DNA from: Anastrepha obliqua
Taxonomy: Eukaryota; Arthropoda; Insecta; Diptera; Tephritidae
Direction of reading: 5' to 3'
DNA length: 64,000 bases
Assembly (NCBI RefSeq): GCF_027943255.1
Contig: NC_072896.1
Location: 40,946,501 to 41,010,500, forward strand
Positions 51,801 to 58,270 of this stretch are shown one piece after another (position 1 is the first letter of the stretch; the number at the start of each line of letters is the position of its first letter). Under the pieces are notes generated by a model. It saw only the letters and a list, made by a program, of their open reading frames with translations. It was not told where the DNA came from and made no database searches. A program made the translations under genes and the position numbers.

Positions 51801-54800
51801 TGTGTTTATTTCTACCAAAGTTGTGGAGGTAGTTGGCCCCGAATAAACCTAATTTTCCTTGATAACTGCTTGAGCATCAACATTTCTTTTCCTTTGAGAT
51901 TTTGTTTAACTCTTGCCCATACATTTTCAATAGGGTTGGCATCAGGCTACTGCGAAGGCCAATCCAACATATCAATCCCATTTTGCTATTTCGACTCAAC
52001 GGAAGTTCGGATTTGTCACAAACAAATCAATAATCTTCTGGTCTTGCTTTACAGAGGTTTGTTTTGGGCCTCGTCCGGGGAAGTCGTCAACGTTTTTAAC
52101 TTTGATACACTATTGCACCCATTTATTTTTGAACTTCTGTGATTTGTTCAAATATTTAACTGTAGATGCACATGAAATTTTTGGACCTTTAGGTTATGTA
52201 CATAGAAACACTCCTTCTAAATTTCTCACAAAACTAACATATTACGTTACACAGCACATATTGCAAAAAGCATTTTAATTTTTTTTAACGGAATTCTAAG
52301 TTTGAATTTTGCCCGTCACGCTTCCATTAGGCAGACTGTATAGTATGTAGTACGAGGGCATGTTTAGAAGAGATAAAGTTACAAAAAATTTCGTACATGA
52401 AAAAACAAACGAGGGAAAGGCTTTTCCAATAAGAGGAGTTATTTTAATAAAAGATCAATGGTTTCGTTGTTTGTGTGGCACGTAGCGCCATCTTGTTGAA
52501 AATAAACGTTGTCCAAATCAATACCATCCAATTCCGGCCATAAAAATCATTAATCATCTCTCGATAGCGCAATCCATCCATCGTAACTGTTGCTCCAGCT
52601 TCACTTTCGAAAAATTAAGGTCCAATGACTCCACCGGACCATAAACCGCACCAAACACACGTTGAGGATAGAGAGAATTTTCAATAACTCTTGGATTTTC
52701 TGAGCCCCAAATCCGACAATTTTGCTTGTTGACGAAGCCACCGAGGTGGAAATGGGCCTCATCACTCAAGATGATTTTTTGAGGGAATTCCGGATCATTT
52801 TTATGCATTTCAAGCAAAGACTCATTCAGCAACGTCGTGTGTTGATGATCGGCCGGCTTGAGTTCTTCTGTTAATTGGACTTTATAAGGAGAAATGGACA
52901 AACCTAGGTTTTCTTCAACACTTTCGGCTGCAACAGCAATATTTTCGGCTGTTCTTGAGCGACGTGCACGGGTTTTATTCTTCACATCACTAACTTGTCC
53001 CAACATGTCGAATTTTTTCACCAATTTCTGTATTGCGGTCCGACAAGGTGCTTCACGAAATTTTCACCATTTTTTTAGTGAATTTTAATAATTTCAATGC
53101 GTTGTTTAAGCGTGTATTGTTCCATTTTTATCAATAGCGTAGTTTCTTTTGTCAAATATCAAATAATGACAGTTTCAAAAGTGGCATCTACCGAAATAGC
53201 GGGCTATTCAAAATAACACCTGTTATTGGAAAACCCTTTATAATTCAAGACTTATATAGTCGCATAACACAGCAACTTTTATTTCATTGGATACAATGGT
53301 TTCGCTGTTGTTAACAAATATTGAGTGAGTTAAGAGTCGCTACTTATGTTAGTTAGTCCATAACCATTATTTAAATATTTTGTTTCACCGCGAGCGTTCA
53401 ATAATTCGCCGCCGCTATGGTGCGACTTTACATCCCTTGATTATTTTTTTTTTTAAATAAGGCCAGAGTTAAATGGATTTCTCACACCGTTGTCGTTTTG
53501 TTTAAATTTATTTTCCTATCGCTCTTATCTTATTTTTGAGTTGGAACAACAAAAATAGAAGGGTTGCGTATCAGACTTGGCAAAATACTAAGTTGCCATG
53601 GTGCACGTTAATTTACATACATACATAGAAACATGCATATATTCTTTAAAATACGTTTGTGCATTTAATTTTAAAAATATTAAAACAAATTTTGCTTAAA
53701 TTAAAATTTGCAGTCAAGCGGATGACAATTCATTAGATTACAGCAGCCAAGACTCGAATCCATTAGATTTCAGTAAAGCCGCCTCGAATGTTTTAGCATC
53801 AAAAGCAACTTTTGTTAGTCCTGCTGGCACACCAATTGCACATTCTACAAATTCTCCCTGCTCTGAACGTCTAAGTTCACAAGTACTACCATTTAGTCAA
53901 ATAAAACTCTGAACAAAATAATTTTAAATTTTATTCTTTGCATAGGATGAGAACAACAATCCCGATGGACCTCAATCTAGCGCAGGGTCGAGCAGAAGTG
54001 AAGGAAACATGCGGCCATTGATTGCCGGTACCGACTTACCGAATGTAATAGATATTAATGCTGTACAGAGCTTTGAAGATCGCAGTAAAGTGAGAGAACA
54101 TCTATAAAGTATCCGAGACAGCAGCATTCAAAATTTCACTCCTTTTTTTATTCTCACAGCTCTGCTCAAATGTATTGGATACATACAAACATCTAAAAGT
54201 AAATGATCCAACTGGGATCCTTGTGCTTCCCCCACACTACGTTCAATTGGCAGCTGCGTTGGGTTTAAATACACATCCCGTAATGGAATCCGTTACTACA
54301 CGCACGGACTTTGAGCGCCTTATAGAAATGAATCATGTGCCCCCATTGCCAGCTCAAATTGCCAATAAACTCAGTACGTATGGAGCTCTACCTGGAGCTT
54401 TGGAGGCCGCACATGTAGCTGCTGCTTACGCAGCGACAACTTTACAAGCGAAAGAAAATGGTATGACCACAGCAAGTACAGCATCCTCAATGGCTGGAAC
54501 TATGAATGTGGAGCGTCCTGCCTCTGTGCTCTCTAATGCAACTTCTGTTGCATCCACTTCTGTGAGTTCTATGACCTCTACCGATTCACTGAAAACCAGT
54601 CAACAGCAACATCAGTCATCACGCTTGGAAGCTGGATCAGCATCGACAGTAGAAGCAGCACAATTAAACATGGTTAACAATCCACTATCGGTGAACCTCG
54701 CCGCAGTAGCAGCAGCGCAGCACCAGCTGCATCTATTACGACCCAATGAGGCTCTAGCACGGCAAGAACAACAGCCGCAAGATGAAAATATGTGGAGACC

Positions 54801-54807
54801 ATGGTGA
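30799..54807 (+). CDS. Sidpn: bHLH-Orange-WRPW transcriptional repressor, HES family, Sidpn-like; six exons
   Basis: Spliced CDS join(30799-30847, 47595-47897, 47966-48215, 53714-53882, 53946-54089, 54160-54807) is 1563 nt, 520 codons plus TGA. Every intron is GT..AG and phases agree (1,1,2,0,0). Domains: basic region with the HES proline and [10 protein letters not shown] at about residues 53-65; helix-loop-helix to about 115, with a loop roughly six residues longer than in Hairy or Deadpan; Orange domain about 119-172 ([18 protein letters not shown] ... [14 protein letters not shown]); a long Ser/Thr/Ala-rich tail; C-terminal WRPW (517-520). Family knowledge: such proteins bind N-box/class C sites as dimers in the nucleus and recruit Groucho through WRPW. 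The long loop and [11 protein letters not shown] after helix 2 point to Sidpn (CG10446) rather than hairy, dpn or E(spl). The family is near certain; the exact orthologue and exon 1 are inferred. Confidence 0.88.
31356..32053. mobile_element. foldback-type TIR element, about 700 bp, in intron 1
   Basis: The left arm (31356-31485) and right arm (about 31905-32053) are inverted copies for about 130 bp. Shared words include cactgtgtgac at the edges, ttttatggagacctag, ggtataggagaaatttccaa and tacacccccaaaat. The interior codes nothing. I did not find a clear target duplication. Confidence 0.8.
32054..32345 (-). pseudogene. LINE ORF2 C-terminal tail, minus strand
   Basis: The minus frame reads [20 protein letters not shown], resembling the LLTGxLTGHC region, and ends [20 protein letters not shown], a conserved I/Jockey-type tail. 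The zinc-motif residues between are degraded. Confidence 0.65.
32385..32475 (+). mobile_element. SINE fragment, 3' part
   Basis: aaaactgtaggttcctccat and the following acaacatcgaaaagcacatc match the SINE body, in opposite orientation to the adjoining complete copy. Confidence 0.55.
32492..32778 (-). mobile_element. tRNA-SINE copy, near full length, with 13-bp target duplication
   Basis: From the (TA)n tail and ttggcgcgtacac through to ggttacggcggctg head, with box B on the minus strand. The direct repeat CATTTATATATTA at 32479-32491 and 32779-32791 is a target site duplication, showing retroposition. It abuts a mariner left end. Confidence 0.9.
32783..33440 (+). pseudogene. mariner transposase relic, N-terminal part
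   Basis: The TIR-like agtttggggaaaaagaaatc starts it. An ATG at 32981 begins [20 protein letters not shown], and a later frame gives [19 protein letters not shown], the DNA-binding part of a mariner. Stops and frameshifts abound. Same family as 2908-3375. Confidence 0.75.
33805..34030 (+). mobile_element. tRNA-SINE copy, plus strand
   Basis: Head (gcggcggccat, ggttggtgcgagactaccat), body and the gcgtaattatatata end. Diverged with small deletions. A short inverted scrap, gggtgtttgaccgag, follows at 34055. Confidence 0.75.
34088..34195. repeat. low-complexity (TTTAT)n-like AT tract
   Basis: About 105 bp made almost entirely of tatttat-type units. Confidence 0.8.
35581..36037. mobile_element. 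457-bp TIR element nested in Tc1 copy B
   Basis: GCCTAGACC..TTAATCGGGATTA at the left is matched in inverse by taatcccgattgacg...tctaggc on the right, about 32 bp with a few mismatches, bracketed by TA. A SINE sits inside it. Confidence 0.75.
35612..35832 (-). mobile_element. tRNA-SINE copy, minus strand, head lost
   Basis: Runs from acgcgtacacc through gggtgtttggccgagcttct and catgaggagctttttcat to the ggggcgatcgct end, where a (TA)n run replaces the head. A third level of nesting. Confidence 0.8.
36922..37986 (-). mobile_element. mariner element with TIRs and broken transposase, minus strand
   Basis: The terminal repeats ccttgatcaaaaaggtcccg and (inverse) ggaaccttttgatcaaagg span about 1.07 kb. 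The minus frame at 37328-37630 codes a transposase segment with [16 protein letters not shown], the [20 protein letters not shown] helix and ITGDET (first catalytic Asp). Downstream frames show [11 protein letters not shown] (second catalytic Asp). The third motif is lost, so it is inactive. Confidence 0.88.
38442..38715 (-). mobile_element. tRNA-SINE copy, minus strand, head truncated
   Basis: (TA)n tail, attggcgcgtacacccttt, and the body through gaggtttgccattgcctgcc to the gtttcgcggagatt remnant. The tRNA-like head is mostly gone. Confidence 0.8.
40085..41645 (-). pseudogene. LINE ORF2 relic (reverse transcriptase, C-terminal half), minus strand
   Basis: Minus-strand parts in order: [20 protein letters not shown] (about 41.5 kb), [20 protein letters not shown] (about 41.25 kb, the RT motif NKAAGxDGLPAE), [20 protein letters not shown] and [20 protein letters not shown] (about 40.5 kb), and [20 protein letters not shown] (about 40.25 kb). 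This is the RT-to-C-terminus of a clade seen widely in insects as endonuclease-reverse transcriptase. The catalytic (F/Y)ADD region is missing or degraded. Split by a short retroposon at 40883-41028. Confidence 0.85.
40883..41028 (-). mobile_element. short retroposon with (CAA)n tail, inserted in the LINE
   Basis: Runs from (ttg)n at 40885 to gtcgtgggaacgac, containing ggccggatataaatccgggt. The direct repeat ACACTGATAA at 40873-40882 and 41029-41038 is a 10-bp target duplication. The likely orientation is minus, with the (CAA)n as 3' tail. It is not the same SINE as the main family. Confidence 0.8.
42460..43215 (-). pseudogene. mariner transposase relic, minus strand
   Basis: The minus frame at 42469-42669 reads [20 protein letters not shown], matching the third catalytic motif HPPYSPDLAPND (final Asp degraded to His), then a [20 protein letters not shown] tail. 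43033-43221 retains an earlier portion. Stops between. Boundaries approximate. Confidence 0.8.
43216..43425 (+). mobile_element. tRNA-SINE copy, plus strand, 3'-truncated
   Basis: Head with cagtagccgaataatttgtg and gactaccatgcgtaaga, then gaaacaccaaaggt and the body to ccgttcggaggcggc. The box B is damaged. Confidence 0.75.
43857..43975 (-). mobile_element. tRNA-SINE 3' fragment, minus strand
   Basis: (TA)n tail, attgacgcgtacatcctttt, ggccgagctcctcctatttg and acaaatggagggacca; the rest is missing. Confidence 0.75.
44110..44545 (-). pseudogene. second copy of the 40-kb LINE C-terminus, minus strand
   Basis: Parallel in order to 40085-40570: gcgtttgtatccattcaaac, atctttatttgccacacttt, the ccatag..gccttatcgga region and gtcatcgtccaattttctgc. 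Much more diverged, with no long open frame. Confidence 0.7.
45135..45625 (-). mobile_element. possible LINE relic, minus strand
   Basis: Minus-strand fragments such as [20 protein letters not shown] and [12 protein letters not shown] look like ORF2 debris. No diagnostic motif survives. Confidence 0.35.
46690..47420. pseudogene. LINE RNase H relics, opposite orientations
   Basis: 46788-46985 minus reads [20 protein letters not shown] (RNase H with catalytic Asp) and [20 protein letters not shown] (degraded LIWVPGHxxIxGNExAD). 47230-47420 on the plus strand reads [20 protein letters not shown], a LINE tail. They may be two separate insertions. Neither is intact. Confidence 0.7.
47595..47897 (+). 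CDS. Sidpn: Sidpn-like exon 2: bHLH domain
   Basis: The acceptor is a pyrimidine-rich stretch ending ttattag at 47594. The donor is ACAA|GTAATA at 47898; reading through would add only a few residues before a stop. The exon codes a Ser/Thr-rich leader and then the basic region ([18 protein letters not shown]), helix 1 ([13 protein letters not shown]), an extended loop with [20 protein letters not shown], and helix 2 ([14 protein letters not shown]). The KP-x-MEK basic region with its proline is the HES-class signature, which favours N-box/class C sites over the canonical E-box. Confidence 0.93.
47966..48215 (+). CDS. Sidpn: Sidpn-like exon 3: Orange domain
   Basis: Acceptor ccgcag at 47965; donor GC|GTAAGC at 48216. 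Starting with CC restores a Thr codon with the last base of exon 2. It codes the Orange domain, with [20 protein letters not shown], a proline-rich insert ([10 protein letters not shown]) and the second Orange helix [17 protein letters not shown], then a Ser-rich segment. The 68-bp intron between exons 2 and 3 splits the bHLH and Orange domains. Confidence 0.93.
48553..49605 (-). mobile_element. mariner-derived deletion element, copy 2, split by a hairpin element
   Basis: Shares ggtgttt/gcgtgtttaagagctt, the ggcatttattttttgaatat region, aatcgattgttaagc, and a degraded ..ATC..LV.WF.QDG segment with 16575-17130. The uninterrupted copy shows that 48650-49328 is an insertion. Confidence 0.75.
48650..49328. 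mobile_element. 679-bp near-perfect hairpin element with 8-bp target duplication (hAT-like)
   Basis: Begins TAGGGTGGTCC and ends GGACCACCCTA. The flanking 8-mers ATAATCAT at 48642-48649 and 49329-49336 are identical. Left (about 48650-48945) and right (about 49018-49328) arms are inverted copies of about 300 bp, for example gtgccgccggggctttgaaa vs its reverse, around a spacer of roughly 75 bp. No open frame. An 8-bp duplication fits hAT-type transposition. Confidence 0.85.
49740..50290 (-). pseudogene. LINE ORF2 relic: RNase H and terminal zinc motif, minus strand
   Basis: 50088-50282 minus reads [20 protein letters not shown] and [20 protein letters not shown] (RNase H; the motif His is replaced by Gln-Cys). 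49769-49954 minus reads [20 protein letters not shown], the degraded C-C-H-C tail. Broken by frameshifts between. Confidence 0.78.
50322..50640 (-). other. unrecognised minus-strand open frame fragment
   Basis: 50322-50588 minus, 88 codons, has balanced amino-acid composition, including [20 protein letters not shown] and [30 protein letters not shown] resembles a HAD phosphatase motif I, but nothing else supports that. Directly adjoins a LINE relic and could be an upstream part of it or a captured host fragment. Unassigned. Confidence 0.25.
50742..51055 (-). mobile_element. tRNA-SINE copy, full length, minus strand, 14-bp target duplication
   Basis: The body and head are complete (attggcgcgtacacttctgt to ggctacggcggccgcc) with box B gattcgaacc on the minus strand. 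TGGTCTATAATATA at 50715-50728 and 51056-51069 is the target duplication. One of the two least diverged copies. Confidence 0.92.
51299..51624 (+). mobile_element. tRNA-SINE copy, full length, plus strand (reference copy)
   Basis: Head of about 75 bp: ggcggccgccgtagccgaat with box A tagccgaatggg, then gactaccattcggaattc and box B ggttcgaatc. The body runs to the gcgccaatta end and a (TA)n tail. The head resembles a type II (Leu/Ser-like) tRNA-derived promoter; the body is unrelated to any LINE tail I can identify. Family members number about 15 in the window. Confidence 0.92.
51654..52341 (-). mobile_element. Tc1-like element, copy C, internally deleted, intact TIRs
   Basis: tacagtctgtgtgaccgtca on the left pairs with gcgtgacgg...cagactgta on the right. 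The minus strand near 51850-51975 reads [19 protein letters not shown] (third catalytic Glu in ENVW), preceded by a break. The N-terminal part is at 52000-52140 (TKPNFR..). The middle with the first two Asps is deleted. 688 bp. Confidence 0.85.
52418..53242 (-). mobile_element. mariner element with TIRs, internally deleted transposase, minus strand
   Basis: Terminal repeats ggcttttccaataagaggag and (inverse) cacctgttattggaaaaccc. The minus frame at 52554-53024 (156 codons) fuses [20 protein letters not shown] (DNA-binding region) with [20 protein letters not shown] (first catalytic Asp) and [20 protein letters not shown]. The C-terminal catalytic part is missing. The frame is still open, so degradation is recent. 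Confidence 0.88.
53714..53882 (+). CDS. Sidpn: Sidpn-like exon 4: low-complexity linker
   Basis: Acceptor aatttgcag at 53713; donor TCACAA|GTACTA at 53883. The single first base T completes the split Ala codon of exon 3, and the exon then reads 56 open codons rich in Ser, Asn and Ala ([20 protein letters not shown] at the start). There is no recognised domain, as is normal for the divergent linker of HES proteins. Supported by phase and by the open frame between large TE-filled intron 3 and exon 5. Confidence 0.82.
53946..54089 (+). CDS. Sidpn: Sidpn-like exon 5: acidic/serine linker
   Basis: Acceptor ttctttgcatag at 53945; donor AAA|GTGAGA at 54090. Phase 0 at both ends, 48 codons, starting [20 protein letters not shown] and ending VQSFEDRSK. 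The short flanking introns (63 and 70 bp) are typical of fly genes. No domain recognised. Confidence 0.82.
54160..54807 (+). CDS. Sidpn: Sidpn-like exon 6: C-terminal tail with WRPW
   Basis: Acceptor ttctcacag at 54159, phase 0. Codes 215 residues then TGA: a segment starting [20 protein letters not shown], an Ala/Thr/Ser-rich middle with poly-Ala, a QQQHQ stretch and the terminal ENMWRPW. The WRPW tetrapeptide is the Groucho/TLE-recruiting motif of HES repressors and fixes the end of the protein. An ATTAAA lies about 30 bp after the stop, probably too close to be the main polyA signal, so the 3' UTR end is not resolved. Confidence 0.93.
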   Translation, partial: LCSNVLDTYKHLKVNDPTGILVLPPHYVQLAAALGLNTHPVMESVTTRTDFERLIEMNHVPPLPAQIANKLSTYGALPGALEAAHVAAAYAATTLQAKENGMTTASTASSMAGTMNVERPASVLSNATSVASTSVSSMTSTDSLKTSQQQHQSSRLEAGSASTVEAAQLNMVNNPLSVNLAAVAAAQHQLHLLRPNEALARQEQQPQDENMWRPW

Positions 54808-56145
54808 GAGGCACACATTTTAGTCCATTGTGTTATTAAAGAGCTTAAAGCATGTAAATACCAAAGATTTTTTTCCGTAATTATGTGAAGAAAGTAGGCA
54901 GCATGGGAATATAAAAACATGGCAATATGATAAACTTTTTTCATGAGATCTCGTTAGGTTAATTTTATTTACCTTAAGTCATCATATTGTATATATTATT
55001 TTTTTTATACGGCGCTGTCACTATTTGTTGACTCAGGCTGAGAGTAAAACTCTCGCGCTAGTTGATTCTTCAATGTACAAGTTTCGCCAGACTCCTTCGT
55101 TCAGCAACTTCCTTTACCTCATTTTTTTGACACTCTGGCTCTGGCTGTGAAGAAAATGATTGACATCTTCTGCCAGCAGCATTGTACGAGTACTTTTGTT
55201 CTATGTGATGCCTTATCATGCGTGAAGATAACACACAGAAGTAAATTGCCTTGTCTAATATATCGATTGGAGTGAATCGTTGTGAATTTACAAGAAAATA
55301 TGCCCTTGCTTAACACATGGATTTATGCCATATGAGTTTTGCACAAATGCTAATTTTTTGTTTATCTAGTGTATCTTCCAGGACTTAAGACATTGGGCAA
55401 ATATAGTGTGAGGCAAAATTGCCAGATCTGAATGTACTTTGATCAGGTCCAATCAGTTAGTTGAAGACGGCTTCAGTCTTTCATATAGCACTACCATGAT
55501 GAAAAGAATCAGAAGGTGTAGCTAAAATCAGAATCAGCTAGTTGGCTGACGTCACCGGAGTCACGATAGCGGCTTCTTTACGAAAAAGCTAATATTCCCC
55601 ATCGGTGCCATCCCGCATGTTGCGTCGTTGCCGTCTGAACAACGACTGATTGGACAAGTGTGTGAATACGTGTGAAATGAGCCAAAGTTGCTCGCACAAT
55701 TTTGTTTTTCACCATAGCAGATTGGCCAAACCTGGTAATCTATCATCGTTAAGAACTACCGATATGTCGATATCGAATACTCAAAAGTTAAGAGAAATCT
55801 AAATATTATAATTAATGTAATTGTTTATCGTTAAATCTGAATACGTTCGATGAACGAATGCTGTCTGTTTTGTGTAATCACTACAAAGGATTACTTTTTA
55901 AAATATACGTTAGTGACAAGAATTATTTTTCCGCATAATGCTGTTATCGTTATATACAACATCTGGTATCGCTAGGGACCAAAAGGTCTATGCGTGGCTT
56001 GTTGCCAACCAGGTTAACCTAACCTATATGCAACATCGTTTTCTCAACTAACTTCTAACTTTACCGACCCCATTACTTGTATAATAACGGTAAACATTTT
56101 TTCGTTACTTCTAACGTTTGTTAAACTACCATAACGTTATTACCA
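54808..56145. other. downstream of the repressor gene; no gene recognised
   Basis: Presumed 3' UTR and intergenic DNA. The 54612-54944 minus frame is a shadow of exon 6. 55561-55746 minus has no recognised content. No clear AATAAA close to the stop. Confidence 0.35.
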
Positions 56146-56385
56146 TTCGGATGACGTAGATTCGAATCTCCGTGAAACATCAAAATGAATAAAAAGTTGT
56201 TACTAATAGCGGTCGCCCCTCGGCAGGCAATGGCAAACCTCCGAGTGTATTTCTGCCATGAAAAATGTATACCGTTCGGAGTTGGCTTAAAACTGTAGGT
56301 CCCTACACGTCACAAATAGGATTAGGATCTTGGCCAAACACCCAAAAAGAGTGTAAGCGCCAAACATTTATTGTATATATATATA
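56146..56385 (+). mobile_element. tRNA-SINE copy, plus strand, 5'-truncated
   Basis: From ccattcggatgacgtagatt through gtttctgccatgaaaaatgt-like body to gtgtaagcgccaaacattta and a (TA)n run. Confidence 0.8.
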
Positions 56386-56394
56386 TATGGTATT

Positions 56395-56565
56395 TATGTT
56401 TGAAACAGAACATTTGTTAAATGCCCACCACGACTCCTCTGGCAACACACGACGCACATAGCAAAATTTCCCATTAATTTTGGGCATAGTTCGGGCTGTA
56501 TATCATTTATAACGCGTATGATTTTTTTCTTCAGCTCAGGAATCGTCTCGAGCTTATTAGAACAC
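56395..56565 (-). pseudogene. mariner C-terminal scrap, minus strand
   Basis: The minus strand reads LKKKIIRVINDIQPELCPKL then RSRGGHLTNVLFQT, which matches the C-terminal RxRGGHLNDIIF motif of this mariner group. Only about 55 codons remain. Confidence 0.65.
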
Positions 56566-56588
56566 TATAGACAACACTAGGAATCTCA

Positions 56589-56948
56589 ATGCCAAAAATA
56601 CATCGATGTTTTTCCTCCAAACTTACATCGATATTTGTTGATGCATCGCCGCGCGTATATCGATGCATCGATAAGTATAGAGTTTTCCTACACCATGAAA
56701 ATAAAACAAAACCAGTTTCAGATCCTTTTATTTTAATGTACTTATATACCATTATAGAATCCCATCAACCTTTCCCGTTACATGAACAGCTCTGGTTGGC
56801 TGTAGATATCTGCTCGTTGGAGACCTCACAATGGTATCAAACCGGCGCTTTAGTGCTACTTGGGGAGTGCCAGACTGGTACTTTCACCAATCTAAGTTAT
56901 ATACCATTAGGGTGGCTCAAACAAATTTTTGGACATGCAGTTTCATAG
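56589..56948 (+). other. open frame of uncertain origin, probably repeat-derived
   Basis: 119 codons with SHQPFPLHEQLWLAVDICSL and TSQWYQTGALVLLGECQTGT. The DNA around 56810-56900 (tgtcaaaccggcgct-type words) looks like a dispersed fly repeat, perhaps an LTR or LINE end. I do not call it a gene. Confidence 0.25.
56600..56675. promoter_or_regulatory. CGATA cluster with 16-bp palindrome TATCGATGCATCGATA
   Basis: Within 75 bp: acatcgatgt, acatcgatatt and the perfect palindrome at 56658-56673. CGATA and TATCGATA are known fly motifs (BEAF-32 boundary sites and DRE core-promoter sites). Whether it acts here is unknown; it lies 1.8 kb after the repressor's stop codon. Confidence 0.4.
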
Positions 56949-57167
56949 CTCATAAAACTTTAAGATTACAAAGTGCAAATTAGCAAAAAAAAAAATTATT
57001 AAAAGTCAAAGCAATTGAACCGCGTTGTGAGTATCTTTCAATGATAAGTTTACTAAAGTCAGAAGTACCGATTGTCCTTTTAATCACCCTACAATATGGC
57101 ATCTTAAGCCCATCTTAAGCCTATTTATCCAACTTCAATTTCATATATCCTACATATATACCATATA

Positions 57168-58128
57168 CTAGGTTGTTCAATAAGTTCTACGGTTCGATAA
57201 GAAGCACACATACTTGATTATTGAGTATAGTCTCCCCGAGCATCAATACACTAATTCCAACGCGATTCCAATTTATCCATCCCTGAAGTGAGAATCTGGA
57301 AGGTTTGGAAAAAACGCTTCCACAGCTGTTATGACCTCTTCATTTGATGAAAAACGCTTTCAATACATGGACTTTTTTAGGACTGGAACTGGTCTGGTAA
57401 ACATTAATTCATGGATTTTAGCTATTGTCAAAATGCTCTTGTGGCACGGTGCATTATCCTGATGAAATTCAAGTATTTTTTTTTTTTTTTTTGTAAACTG
57501 GTTCTTTTTTCACGAATTTTCTCCTTAAGCTGGTCTGAAAGGTTACAATAATATTCAGAATTTATTGTTTTACCAGTTTGCAAGTAATCCACAAGCAAAA
57601 TTCTTTTCCTATCCCACAAAATTGATGCTAATATCTTCTTGCCAATTTCGGGACACTAACTCTTTTCGGAGCCGAAGAACCACTCTTTAGACTCGTGTTT
57701 TGATTTAGGATCATAGAGATAGACCCAAGTCTCTCCCATAGTAATGAATCGACGCACATAATTCACTTTATTCTTTCGAAAACGCTCTAAATGTTGCTGA
57801 GAAGCTCGCATTCGAGTGCGTTTTTGTTCCATTGTTAACGAATGCAGCACCCCCATTGTACACACAGCTTAAACCCAATACTTCAGTCAAAATATTGCTT
57901 ACACTGCCCAATGAGATATCTAGAGCTTCTAATAAATCTCTATCAGTCACTCGATGATTTTGCAATACCACGTATTTGACGTGGATCGTTTCAAGGCTTG
58001 TACGACCACATATACGCACATCAGCAACCCATCTTTCTATTTGTTAGTTAGTTTGCTAATAGCCACGCGTTCTCCTATCGAACGCCCTCTCTAGGTATAC
58101 TGCAAAATTTATTGAACATTGCTTATAA
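57168..58128 (-). pseudogene. mariner element, near full length, first catalytic Asp changed (minus strand)
   Basis: Ends ttgttcaataagttctacgg and (inverse) gcaaaatttattgaacattg form worn TIRs about 960 bp apart. Minus-strand parts: VTDRDLLEALDISLGSVSNI (helix-turn-helix), NYVRRFITMGETWVYLYDPK (the usual ITMDETW has Gly for Asp) and LVDYLQTGKTINSEYYCNLS. Frameshifts and an expanded A/T run at 57478-57492 add to the damage. Confidence 0.87.
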
Positions 58129-58270
58129 TGCGCCTAGTTATTTACATATAAATATTATCATTTTAAAACTGATGTGGTGAAAAGCCTGTGGTATATCGCG
58201 CGCGCTAATATGCATAAAGGTATTGCGAGGTCCGGACCGAATTTGGCATTTTATACTCGCTTCATGGTAA

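Larger units (their letters stand above)
48216..53713 (+). other. intron 3 of the Sidpn-like gene (5.5 kb)
   Basis: Bounded by GC|GTAAGC and aatttgcag. Contains a mariner relic split by a hairpin element, a LINE relic, two SINEs in inverted orientation, a Tc1 deletion copy and a mariner deletion copy. The stretch 53243-53700 holds nothing recognised. Confidence 0.75.

Noticed and set aside
51753..52142. 129-codon plus-strand open frame
   Set aside because: Antisense of the Tc1-like transposase relic on the minus strand.
54612..54944. 110-codon minus-strand open frame
   Set aside because: Shadow of exon 6 of the repressor gene, which has domain support on the plus strand.
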